Shown piece by piece: positions 1-5,879 of a DNA stretch of 7,388 bases. This DNA comes from Candidatus Hydrogenedentota bacterium. GTDB taxonomy: Bacteria > Hydrogenedentota > Hydrogenedentia > Hydrogenedentales > SLHB01. Position numbers and translations under genes: made by a program. Position 1 is the stretch's first letter; the number at the start of each line of letters is the position of its first letter. The stretch is from the NCBI GenBank assembly GCA_003552765.1, contig PUOI01000176.1, forward strand, positions 1 to 7,388, in the 5' to 3' direction. Under the pieces are notes generated by a model, which was given only the letters and a program-made list of their open reading frames with translations, was not told the DNA's origin and did not search any database.

Positions 1-261
1 AAGGACACCGATATCGTTCAGGGAACATACCCCGAGGGAATGGACCTCGAAGGAATCGGGATTGTGACCGCGCGAGCTGTTGAACAACCCCAGAAGGTGT
101 TTCGAACGATTCTGCGGCAATTGCCGGTTGGCGCGGTATATTTCTGTCAGTTCGCCTGGGGTCCCCAAGCCAAGGAACTAGGGTTCCACGTGGAACCTAT
201 TGACGATGCGTGGGGCCGCGCGGGCCTGCGGCGGGGCGCCCTATATCGAATTACCGGCTGA
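1..261 (+). CDS. rsmG: RsmG-like 16S rRNA methyltransferase, C-terminal fragment
   Basis: The frame is open from the first base to TGA at 259-261, so only the last 86 codons of a longer gene are present. The visible part contains IVTARAV (about residues 20-26), which matches the (D)VVTARAVA segment found late in RsmG/GidB, then a predicted strand-turn region, AKELGFHVEPI, and an ending (RRGALYRI) resembling the RHLVVI strand that closes RsmG. The distance from TARAV to the C-terminus, about 62 residues, is slightly shorter than the roughly 70 of E. coli RsmG. RsmG transfers a methyl group from S-adenosylmethionine to N7 of a guanine in the 530 loop of 16S rRNA. The SAM-binding motif would lie upstream of the window and cannot be checked. 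The usual KG after the central strand is not obvious here (QFAWGP instead), so another class I methyltransferase is possible. A parS palindrome lies inside the frame and encodes FHVE. Confidence 0.55.
   Translation, partial: KDTDIVQGTYPEGMDLEGIGIVTARAVEQPQKVFRTILRQLPVGAVYFCQFAWGPQAKELGFHVEPIDDAWGRAGLRRGALYRITG
183..196. promoter_or_regulatory. parS: parS centromere site 1 (ParB-binding)
   Basis: The exact 14-bp palindrome GTTCCACGTGGAAC occurs here, and one more base on each side extends it to 16 bp (GGTTCCACGTGGAACC, 182-197). This matches the core of chromosomal parS sites bound by the CTP-dependent clamp protein ParB; the Pseudomonas form is TGTTCCACGTGGAAC. It lies inside the RsmG-like coding sequence. 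Chromosomal parS clusters typically sit near oriC and load ParB and SMC for origin segregation. Confidence 0.85.
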
Positions 262-293
262 TAACGCCCAAACTGACCAACATTCCCCCCTGT

Positions 294-315
294 GGCGGTC
301 CGCCTCTTGATTTTT
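294..315 (+). terminator. Weak possible terminator after the RsmG-like gene
   Basis: A short GGCG-GTC-CGCC hairpin (294-304) is followed by a T-rich stretch (305-315). The stem is only 4 bp, so this is a weak candidate. It also overlaps the -35 of the proposed downstream promoter. Confidence 0.2.
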
Positions 316-335
316 CCAGCTTCACCGGCGATAAT
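307..335 (+). promoter_or_regulatory. Candidate sigma-70-type promoter for the membrane-protein operon
   Basis: TTGATT (307-312) and GATAAT (330-335) are separated by exactly 17 bp, giving 4 of 6 and 5 of 6 matches to the TTGACA and TATAAT consensus. Transcription would start near 342, leaving a leader of about 35 nt before the ATG at 377. It lies in the 115-bp gap after the RsmG-like gene, where a promoter would be expected. The call rests on consensus match and spacing only. Confidence 0.45.
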
Positions 336-376
336 GCCGCCCACTCACGTGTCCCCGGCTAAGACTGACGTATCTT

Positions 377-1192
377 ATGAACCCATCACCCATAGAAGAA
401 GCGCTTTCCCTGGCTAGCCGTCTGTGGTCCCGCGACCTAATGGTCGAAACCGCGGGCTTATTCTGGATCGCAGCGGAACTCGCCATCCTCTATCTGGTCC
501 TTTTGGCCAGGTTCCACGTGGAACATTATCCAAACGAACCCTTCCCAACAATCACAGCCAAGTTCCGCCGCCGCGCCTGGGTGTGGACCGCCGGCTTCCT
601 CCTGCTCTCTGCCGCGGTCGTCGCACGCTTCTATCTCTATCCGCTCCATGACAACCTGGAAGCCGCCTTACACGCTCAGGCTAGCCCGGACAGCATCGCC
701 GCGCTCTATGCCCGCTGGGCCTACACCCACGCGTTGATATGGTGCGCGTTCATTACGATATGGGTCATTCTCGAAGCCGCTATCGTTTATCAGGGCCGCC
801 AGGTCTATCTGGGCCTTCGCAAGGCCCTCACAGAGCCGCACCAAGGGAGACTCCCCCCATTAGAGGATTCCGGGATTACGCCTTCGCCGGGGGCCTCGAC
901 ATCGTTTCTCCTGTTGCTTGCCGCGGGCGCTCTTCTTCTCATCCCCTTTGGATCCGCGGCCGTTCGTGGCATAACCCCTGTATCCGAAGAGGCGGCGAAC
1001 GCATTTGTCCACGCCCACGAAGCCTTTGCGGCGCTACGAAACACCGTTGGCCTGTATCTTCGTATCGCGGGTGTCGTGTGGATCACCGTGGAATGGATCG
1101 CGGCCTATTATCTCTGGCGGGGATACCGCCTTGTGCGCTCGGCGGCATACAAACACGCGCCCGCTTCCCGTATAGGAGAGCCGCCGGCATGA
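377..1192 (+). CDS. Polytopic membrane protein with a thrice-repeated W-x3-E-x4-Y motif (unknown function)
   Basis: I do not recognise this 271-residue protein. It has about five hydrophobic segments (residues 25-44, 67-87, 118-138, 175-196 and 224-246), with basic or polar loops between. Segments 1, 3 and 5 share the same pattern: W30-x3-E34-x4-Y39, W129-x3-E133-x4-Y138 and W235-x3-E239-x4-Y244. The pattern is followed each time by basic residues, suggesting internal duplication of a helix or helix pair. A buried glutamate in three helices could be structural or could bind an ion, which is inference. The ATG at 377 is the first start in the frame. No good Shine-Dalgarno is seen before it, so the start is less certain than the stop. 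The gene carries parS site 2, read as RFHVEH (residues 45-50) just after the first membrane segment. Its stop overlaps the start of the next small ORF (ATGA). Confidence 0.8.
   Translation: MNPSPIEEALSLASRLWSRDLMVETAGLFWIAAELAILYLVLLARFHVEHYPNEPFPTITAKFRRRAWVWTAGFLLLSAAVVARFYLYPLHDNLEAALHAQASPDSIAALYARWAYTHALIWCAFITIWVILEAAIVYQGRQVYLGLRKALTEPHQGRLPPLEDSGITPSPGASTSFLLLLAAGALLLIPFGSAAVRGITPVSEEAANAFVHAHEAFAALRNTVGLYLRIAGVVWITVEWIAAYYLWRGYRLVRSAAYKHAPASRIGEPPA
511..524. promoter_or_regulatory. parS: parS centromere site 2 (ParB-binding)
   Basis: A second exact copy of GTTCCACGTGGAAC, preceded by G as in the other two copies, lies 328 bp after site 1. It is inside the membrane-protein gene, where it encodes the loop after the first hydrophobic segment. 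Confidence 0.85.
1174..1178 (+). promoter_or_regulatory. Shine-Dalgarno AGGAG for the 31-codon small ORF
   Basis: AGGAG ends 10 nt before the ATG at 1189, inside the last codons of the preceding gene. It is the main support, with the ATGA overlap, for treating the small frame as translated. The spacing is slightly long. Confidence 0.45.
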
Positions 1193-1284
1193 CATACCCT
1201 GATATTGTTGATCCCAACAGCTATTTGCCCAGCCTGAGGTTCCACGTGGAACTGTCCACACGCAAACCCTGCCGTCTTCATTGA
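1189..1284 (+). CDS. Possible 31-residue small protein, translationally coupled and containing parS site 3
   Basis: The ATG at 1189 overlaps the upstream TGA in an ATGA arrangement and is preceded by AGGAG at 1174-1178. The frame ends with TGA at 1282-1284, just before the next ATG at 1292, and that stop overlaps the GAGG of the next gene. So it fills exactly the space between two membrane-protein genes with operon-like junctions on both sides. The product begins MTYPDIVDPNSY, is not obviously hydrophobic, and has LRFHVEL near residues 16-22, where parS site 3 is read in the same phase as in the two larger genes. I recognise no family. It may be a real small protein, a frame kept open for coupling, or chance. 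Confidence 0.4.
   Translation: MTYPDIVDPNSYLPSLRFHVELSTRKPCRLH
1239..1252. promoter_or_regulatory. parS: parS centromere site 3 (ParB-binding)
   Basis: A third exact copy of GTTCCACGTGGAAC, again preceded by G, lies 728 bp after site 2. It is in the gap between the two membrane-protein genes, inside the possible small ORF. Confidence 0.85.
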
Positions 1285-1291
1285 GGTCTTT

Positions 1292-1675
1292 ATGCTCCCT
1301 GACTGGATTCAACAGATAAGCGATTTCTTTCCCCACGACGTCTACCTTCAGTGGTCGCGCGTACAGGGGACGCTGTGGACCATGGCGGGTTACGTCATCA
1401 TCTTCTATCTGCTGCGCCTAACCAATCTGTGCCGCTCCATGACCGGGCGCTCCATTCATCGCATTCCCTACGTGGCGCTCGCCGCCACCATTCCCCCCGC
1501 ACTCATCCTGCCTATCGCCCCCACCAGTATGGCCCTCTTTCGCATCGAACTCGCCGTGACCGTTCCCCATTTCCTCATCATCGTTTATGTCCTCGCAGCC
1601 AACCTTCGTTCAGCGCCCGAGGCGTTGGCGAAACTGGTCACGCACAACCCGCCCGGACACACAACATCCCCCTGA
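1292..1675 (+). CDS. Small integral membrane protein (unknown function)
   Basis: I do not recognise this 127-residue protein. After an amphipathic start (LPDWIQQISDFF) it has about three hydrophobic segments, near residues 28-44, 60-80 and 85-104, with basic residues between the first two (RLTNLCRSMTGRSIHR). GAGG at 1283-1286 sits 5 nt before the ATG at 1292 and supports that start. It lies close behind the larger five-segment membrane protein and the small ORF, probably on the same transcript, so the products may form a membrane complex. Its first segment (LWTMAGYVIIFY) faintly resembles the repeated W-x3-E-x4-Y helices of the upstream protein but lacks the glutamate. The last codons and stop form the left arm of the 12-bp inverted repeat at the convergent junction. 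Confidence 0.7.
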   Translation: MLPDWIQQISDFFPHDVYLQWSRVQGTLWTMAGYVIIFYLLRLTNLCRSMTGRSIHRIPYVALAATIPPALILPIAPTSMALFRIELAVTVPHFLIIVYVLAANLRSAPEALAKLVTHNPPGHTTSP

Positions 1676-1706
1676 AGGGTCCAATAAAGCACCGTTCAGG
1701 GGGATG
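1665..1706. terminator. 12-bp perfect inverted repeat between convergent genes, possible two-way terminator
   Basis: CATCCCCCTGAA (1665-1676) pairs perfectly with TTCAGGGGGATG (1695-1706) across an 18-nt loop. The left arm includes the stop codon of the 127-residue membrane protein. The stop of the opposing TPR gene lies 45 bp further on. A smaller stem (CGCC at 1707-1710 with GGCG at 1717-1720) and an outer 7-bp pair (1651-1657 with 1744-1750) surround it. There is no T-run on either side, so it is not a classical intrinsic terminator. Position and stem strength suggest transcript end formation or protection. Confidence 0.4.
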
Positions 1707-1750
1707 CGCCTATCCTGGCGCGGCTTCTTCCGTAGGCTTTCTATCCGGGC

Positions 1751-2605
1751 TTACGCGTTGTTGTTGTACACCAGAGCCCGGAACGCGGGTTCATCGCGTA
1801 TCGCGTCAAAATCCTCGTCGTCGCGGGCCTGGTCCCGGAAAACCGGGTCAAGCGCGATTGCCCGTTCCAAATACTTGTAGGCCTCCTCGTGGTTCTCTTG
1901 AAGGCTGCTCACACAGGCCAGGTTATAGTACGGCGCGGGATGATCCGGAGCCACGGCTATCGCCGCAAGGTACTCCTCCACCGCTTCTTCGTACCGCTCT
2001 AGACGCACAAGCAGGTTGCCGTAGTTGTTCCGCGACGCCACATTGTTTGGAGCAAGTTCGACCGCCCGCCTCGCGCGCTCCCGGGCTTCCTCCATCCGCC
2101 CATCCATCCGCAACAGAATAGCGAGCCCATTGTGCGCGCGGCTCCACCCTGGTTCCAGCGCGATGGCTTGGCGTAAGTACGCCTCAGCCTCTTCCACGTG
2201 ATCTTGCTGATGCAACACCACGCCCAATCCATAATACGAACGGCCCCACTCGGGATCGCGGGCAATCGCTTCACGGTAGGCTGCTTCCGCCTCCACAAGC
2301 CGGTCCTGGCCATCCAGCAGCACGCCCTTGGCAAAAAACGCTTCCGCGGGCGCTTCTTCCGGATCGTCTTCCGCTATCCTAGCCACCCGTTCTATCGCTA
2401 CACGTGTCTCAGCCCGCCGGGCCTGGGGATCCTCGTCGTAAAGGGTCAGCATCTTCTCAACCGCTTTCTCAAACGCCATCTCACCACGGTCCGCGCCAAA
2501 ATATCCCCGGGAAATGACAGCGAGGGCGCTCAGCAATACGATAACCCCGGTTATTCGCCAGACCACGCGCACCGCCTCTTTGTTTGGCGCCGATGCTCGA
2601 AGCAT
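1751..2605 (-). CDS. Membrane-anchored TPR-repeat protein
   Basis: From the ATG at 2605 this is a 284-residue protein. It has a single hydrophobic anchor (about residues 14-31) with basic residues before it, a helical linker, then five consecutive 34-residue TPR units. The units are fixed by a proline recurring at 118, 152, 186, 220 and 254 and by the usual small, Tyr and Ala positions (GLGVVL, NGLAILL, NYGNLL, NLACVSS). The tail (DEDFDAIRDEPAFRAL) is the acidic closing helix often seen after TPR arrays. TPRs bind partner proteins, and the anchor suggests the array is held at the membrane, probably on the periplasmic side. A longer form from TTG at 2632 is possible, but ATG at 2605 is preceded by AAAGGA at a good distance. 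The start lies 10 nt after the DUF72 stop, so the pair is likely coupled. The partner is unknown. Confidence 0.85.
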   Translation of the reverse strand: MLRASAPNKEAVRVVWRITGVIVLLSALAVISRGYFGADRGEMAFEKAVEKMLTLYDEDPQARRAETRVAIERVARIAEDDPEEAPAEAFFAKGVLLDGQDRLVEAEAAYREAIARDPEWGRSYYGLGVVLHQQDHVEEAEAYLRQAIALEPGWSRAHNGLAILLRMDGRMEEARERARRAVELAPNNVASRNNYGNLLVRLERYEEAVEEYLAAIAVAPDHPAPYYNLACVSSLQENHEEAYKYLERAIALDPVFRDQARDDEDFDAIRDEPAFRALVYNNNA

Positions 2606-2610
2606 TTCGC

Positions 2611-2616
2611 GTCCTT
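2611..2616 (-). promoter_or_regulatory. Shine-Dalgarno of the TPR gene overlapping the DUF72 stop codon
   Basis: On the minus strand AAAGGA lies 5 nt before the ATG at 2605 and shares a base with the TAA stop of the upstream DUF72 gene (2618-2616). This decides the TPR start in favour of ATG over the upstream TTG at 2632 and suggests translational coupling. Confidence 0.6.
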
Positions 2617-3512
2617 TATTCGTTGCCTCCAAGTTTCTTCAACCGGGGCCATGCATGCACCAGGCTTTCCGGCGGGCGTGGTATATCCTTGTTGAGCGCG
2701 TGCGCCAACTCCAACGCATTGACAACGGCCTGGCCTTGAAAATGGTTGTTTGTAACGACCAGTATTTCTTTCGTCTTCTCGCGCATCCGCTTGACGCGAT
2801 CCAGCCACGGGGCTAATTCCTCCTCCGTGTACAGATAGTCGTAGCGTTCGTCCCGCCCGGCGTCTTTGCAAAACCAATCGTTCTTGTTCCGGCCATGAAG
2901 CCGCACATACGCCAGGGGCGCCGTAACGGCCTCGCTGGGCTCCAGCGAATTCCGAAACAGCGGCTGGTCGATATTGCAAAACGCTACATTGCGTTCCCGC
3001 AAGCCGTCATACACCTCTGGCTTGTCCCAAGATGCATGACGGAACTCCACCGCCAGAGGATAACACGCGAATGCGTCCAAGATTCGTGCAAGCGCAAGCC
3101 GATTCTCTGGAGTCCGCCGAAAACTCCAAGGGAATTGCGCCAGCACGGCGCTTAACCGGCCCCCCTCCGCAAGAGGACCCAGACCGTCGCAATACGCCTG
3201 AACATCTTCTTTCGAGGGACCGCCACACCCTTCGTGCGTAAACCGGCCCCACAGCTTTGCGCTGAACCGAAAGCCAGTGTTGTCCGCAACCTCTTCCATC
3301 CAAGACGCCGCATTCTTCGCTTGAGCGGGCGCATAAAACGTGCTGTTGATTTCAACCGTATCGAAATACTGGCATAATATCGTCAACGGATGTCTGGACC
3401 TGGGCCTACCCGGCGGATACACTATGCCTTCCCAATCCCGGTACGACCACCCCGCCGGACCCACGCGCACCACTGCCTCGCCGGGCCGCGACCTGTTATT
3501 TATTTTAACCAT
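2616..3512 (-). CDS. DUF72 (YecE-like) family protein
   Basis: The 298-residue product has the hallmark segments of the DUF72 family, which adopts a TIM-barrel-like fold, in the expected order: GWSYRDW (21-27), FDTVEINSTFY (50-60), FRFSAK (81-86) with FTHE shortly after, LAQFPWSF (124-131), VEFRHASW (155-162), YVRLHGRN (202-209) and NNHFQGQAVVNAL (255-267). Length is near the family's upper range. The conserved Glu, Asn, Arg-His and Asn-Asn-His cluster resembles an active site, but the reaction of this family is not established, so no function is assigned. The ATG at 3512 lacks a Shine-Dalgarno and sits in AT-rich DNA. GTG at 3470 (residue 15) follows GAGG and would give a start VRVGPAGWSY that is more typical of the family. 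The gene is followed 10 nt later by the TPR gene. Confidence 0.92.
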   Translation of the reverse strand: MVKINNRSRPGEAVVRVGPAGWSYRDWEGIVYPPGRPRSRHPLTILCQYFDTVEINSTFYAPAQAKNAASWMEEVADNTGFRFSAKLWGRFTHEGCGGPSKEDVQAYCDGLGPLAEGGRLSAVLAQFPWSFRRTPENRLALARILDAFACYPLAVEFRHASWDKPEVYDGLRERNVAFCNIDQPLFRNSLEPSEAVTAPLAYVRLHGRNKNDWFCKDAGRDERYDYLYTEEELAPWLDRVKRMREKTKEILVVTNNHFQGQAVVNALELAHALNKDIPRPPESLVHAWPRLKKLGGNE

Positions 3513-3558
3513 ATTATATTAATACTATATAATTATAGATTAAAAAAACTATTCTCTC
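3511..3558 (-). promoter_or_regulatory. AT-rich spacer with candidate -10 elements for the DUF72-TPR pair
   Basis: Only 6 of these 48 bases are G or C, in sharp contrast with the GC-rich genes on both sides. On the minus strand it contains a T7 run (3548-3542) soon after the stop of the YfhO-like gene, then TATAAT at 3537-3532 and again at 3518-3513. The TATAAT at 3537-3532 overlaps a plus-strand TATAAT inside the 10-bp palindrome TATAATTATA (3528-3537). No convincing -35 hexamer is seen at 17 bp. It probably separates the glycan genes from the DUF72-TPR pair, serving as promoter and perhaps a weak end signal. Confidence 0.35.
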
Positions 3559-5838
3559 TTACATTGATCCACGTGCAACGCCAATCCAGCCAGCGATGAC
3601 CAACACACCTAAGCCCGCCATCGAAATCCAAAGGCCCACCACCAGCGGACGCGAGGCGTATTCCAATCGTACCTCATGGCTGCCCACTTCAAGGGGAATC
3701 CCTCTGAAGATGCCATTCGCCCGAACAATGGGAACCGATTCACCATTGGCTTCCGCCCGCCAACCGGGGTCGTACTGATCGGCGAGGACAAGTACACCCG
3801 GCGAAAGAGTCTCCACGCTTAGGGTGATTTCTTCGGGTTCCCGCTGCAGTATCTCAATACGCGCGGGGCCGCCTCCAGCCCCGCCGGCAACGGCTTCCTG
3901 GTTTTGGGAACGCGTGCCTCCTGATTCCGCACCCGGCAGATCCGGCTCCGCCTCCAAAATGCAGCGTGTCCCCATGGGAAACGCGGGATCGCGCATCCGG
4001 CGTACGGCTTCCTCCGTGTCCGGCTCAATTTCCCATGCCGTGTACCATGCCGCCCACGGCAGCGCTTCGTCATCCACCAATACGGTGGTCAGGGCATCTC
4101 CCCCCACCACGCGAAGCCCGGGCAGGGCTTGCGCCCATCGTTCATCATTCAACGATACGTCTTGCCCTACAAGAATAACACGCGCGCCCGCGTATCGCAG
4201 CAAGGCTATCCCTGGAAGTAAGTCTTCGTTCTCCTCTTCTGTTTCCAGCCCTTCATCAAGCACCTGGCGCCACCACGCCGCGTGCGCCCGAGGATATCCT
4301 GCTCCTTCCCCATTCACCACCCGCAAACCCGTGAGCAGACCGATGTTCCTTGGCAGAGTCACGTCGTTCGGCCGAGCCGCCACGAAAGCGCGTCCATCCT
4401 CCACGTACTCCTGCGCGAGAGCCGCCACTTCATTCAACCGTTCCCGTCTCACACCGCCGTCTTGAAACGGATGCAAGTACGCATTCACACTAGCCGCCGT
4501 AAGGTCCGCGAACAGCAGTATCATCCAACACGCCCATACGCCCCGCGCCATCCAGCTGCGCCGCAGAAGCAAAGCGGGTGCTGTCAAAATGCCAAATGCG
4601 ATCAAATACCCTCGAACTTGAGCCCCCGCCACCACAAACAACCCGCCGAGCACCGCGGCCACCATAATCACCGGAGGGATAAGCCAAGAAAGTTGTGTAT
4701 GCCGCCGTGTGGGCAGCAACCGGTCCGCCCCCAACGCCGTCAACACTCCCACGCACAACACCACGGGATACGCCAGCACCCACCATGGAAAATGATAACT
4801 AGCTTCACCCCAAGGCGCGATGAAGGCCAACCCGGTAAGGACAAGCCCCATGAAAAGAAAGAACCATGCATCCTTGCCTTTGCTCTTGTGAAACAGCGAG
4901 GCGGGAATCAAAAGCAAGGGCATGGCGCCTACGTACCCTAGGCGAGGTAATGCCCCGGGACTCGCCGATAGAATCTGCGCCGCCAAGTCTTCACCCGTAC
5001 TAGGGACTTGCGCGGCGGCGCGGGCATTCCACAGACTCTCCACACCATGGCCCCCGTCCATGATCCACGCAATCGCCGGAATCCATTGCACCGCGCCCAC
5101 CACCCCGGCCACACCCAATGCGGCCGCCGTCCCCGCCGCCCTTTGCAGCAACCCCGTTTGTCCAGCTTCTCCAACAAACGTGCTCACCCAGACCCTATAG
5201 GGAATCGCCAGCGCAAATACGGCCAAGACACCTGCCGGCGACCCACTCAGCAAAATCAGTCCCCCAGCAAGCCCAGCCAATATTCCCATACTCTGGCGCC
5301 GCAACCGAACCCATTCCCGAATCGCCCAAAGCAACAATGGAGTCCACACCAAAACTGCCGCCATGCCAGGCCGTGACATGGCGGCAGCCGAAGCGCCACA
5401 AAACGCATACGTCAATGCTCCAATTACCGCGGGCATATACCCCACGCCGAGGGAGCGGCCAAGAAGGACAACAAACAGCCCCATAAGCACAAGCGAGACA
5501 AAGGCGTGAATCGCCAACGCCCGTTCCATCGGCATGAGAAACCCCAACCCGTGAAGCGGCTGGAATACCCCATGTGTTGGATTGGAAAGAAACGGCGCGC
5601 CAGCCCATTGCCGATCGTTCCACGCCGGCAACTCTCCGCCCCGAAGCCGCTCGCCTCCGTAACCGAGAACAGGCTCAATCTCTTGGTACAGGTCGGCGTT
5701 CTCCGAAGCCTCGGGCAAATCGACCTGCTGAATCTCTACTAGATGCCAAAACGTGGGAGCGGCTCCGACAAACAGCAACGCCACCAAAAAAAAAGGCGTC
5801 ATCCCATACCGGCCCGACGCTGCTCTTGGAATACTCAC
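3559..5838 (-). CDS. YfhO-like (GT-C type) multi-pass membrane protein
   Basis: The 759-residue product is an integral membrane protein with about a dozen hydrophobic segments through residue 450 and one more at the C-terminus (about 732-754). After the first membrane segment (15-33) comes a loop with N47-A-D49-L-Y, LPAWND (70-75) and GAPF (80-83), which matches the YfhO-family pattern of an acidic residue, 'GxLPlWN' and 'G.Pf' in the first extracellular loop of GT-C enzymes. The end, with YDPGWRAEANG (from about 689), a RANGIFRG stretch, GSHEVRLEY and a final membrane helix, is the typical C-terminal soluble module of YfhO-like proteins. The Bacillus YfhO is implicated in lipoteichoic acid glycosylation. 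Substrate here is unknown; a sugar transfer from a lipid carrier outside the membrane is inferred. The start is GTG at 5838 after GAGAG; ATG at residue 13 is an alternative. It follows the GT-C-like gene by 41 bp. Confidence 0.8.
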   Translation of the reverse strand: MSIPRAASGRYGMTPFFLVALLFVGAAPTFWHLVEIQQVDLPEASENADLYQEIEPVLGYGGERLRGGELPAWNDRQWAGAPFLSNPTHGVFQPLHGLGFLMPMERALAIHAFVSLVLMGLFVVLLGRSLGVGYMPAVIGALTYAFCGASAAAMSRPGMAAVLVWTPLLLWAIREWVRLRRQSMGILAGLAGGLILLSGSPAGVLAVFALAIPYRVWVSTFVGEAGQTGLLQRAAGTAAALGVAGVVGAVQWIPAIAWIMDGGHGVESLWNARAAAQVPSTGEDLAAQILSASPGALPRLGYVGAMPLLLIPASLFHKSKGKDAWFFLFMGLVLTGLAFIAPWGEASYHFPWWVLAYPVVLCVGVLTALGADRLLPTRRHTQLSWLIPPVIMVAAVLGGLFVVAGAQVRGYLIAFGILTAPALLLRRSWMARGVWACWMILLFADLTAASVNAYLHPFQDGGVRRERLNEVAALAQEYVEDGRAFVAARPNDVTLPRNIGLLTGLRVVNGEGAGYPRAHAAWWRQVLDEGLETEEENEDLLPGIALLRYAGARVILVGQDVSLNDERWAQALPGLRVVGGDALTTVLVDDEALPWAAWYTAWEIEPDTEEAVRRMRDPAFPMGTRCILEAEPDLPGAESGGTRSQNQEAVAGGAGGGPARIEILQREPEEITLSVETLSPGVLVLADQYDPGWRAEANGESVPIVRANGIFRGIPLEVGSHEVRLEYASRPLVVGLWISMAGLGVLVIAGWIGVARGSM

Positions 5839-5879
5839 CTCAAGACTCTCTCATCGCTGTTCTTCACTCTCCATGCCTG

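Noticed and set aside
346..351. CACGTG in the gap before the membrane-protein gene, and another at 2401-2406
   Set aside because: The flanks do not match the parS arms; six-base matches are expected by chance.
1351..2121. Long open frame on the plus strand (256 codons)
   Set aside because: It runs across the end of the 127-residue membrane gene, the junction and the antisense of the TPR gene; its Pro/Arg/Ser/His-rich translation is typical of a shadow frame.
2191..2204. CTTCCACGTGATC inside the TPR gene as a fourth parS
   Set aside because: Only the left half and the CACGTG centre match; the right half lacks GGAAC. It encodes DHVEE in the TPR array, which explains it as coding sequence.
2606..2632. 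TTG start at 2632 for the TPR protein
   Set aside because: ATG at 2605 has a strong AAAGGA at suitable spacing, whereas the TTG has only a weak upstream GAAG and would overlap the DUF72 gene.
3567..3580. GATCCACGTGCAAC near the end of the YfhO-like gene as a parS variant
   Set aside because: Several mismatches to the palindrome compared with three perfect copies elsewhere; likely chance or at most a weak relic.
3824..4941. Two overlapping open frames on the plus strand (213 and 219 codons)
   Set aside because: Both are antisense to the well-supported YfhO-like gene and give low-complexity Ser/Pro/Arg/His-rich products without recognisable domains.
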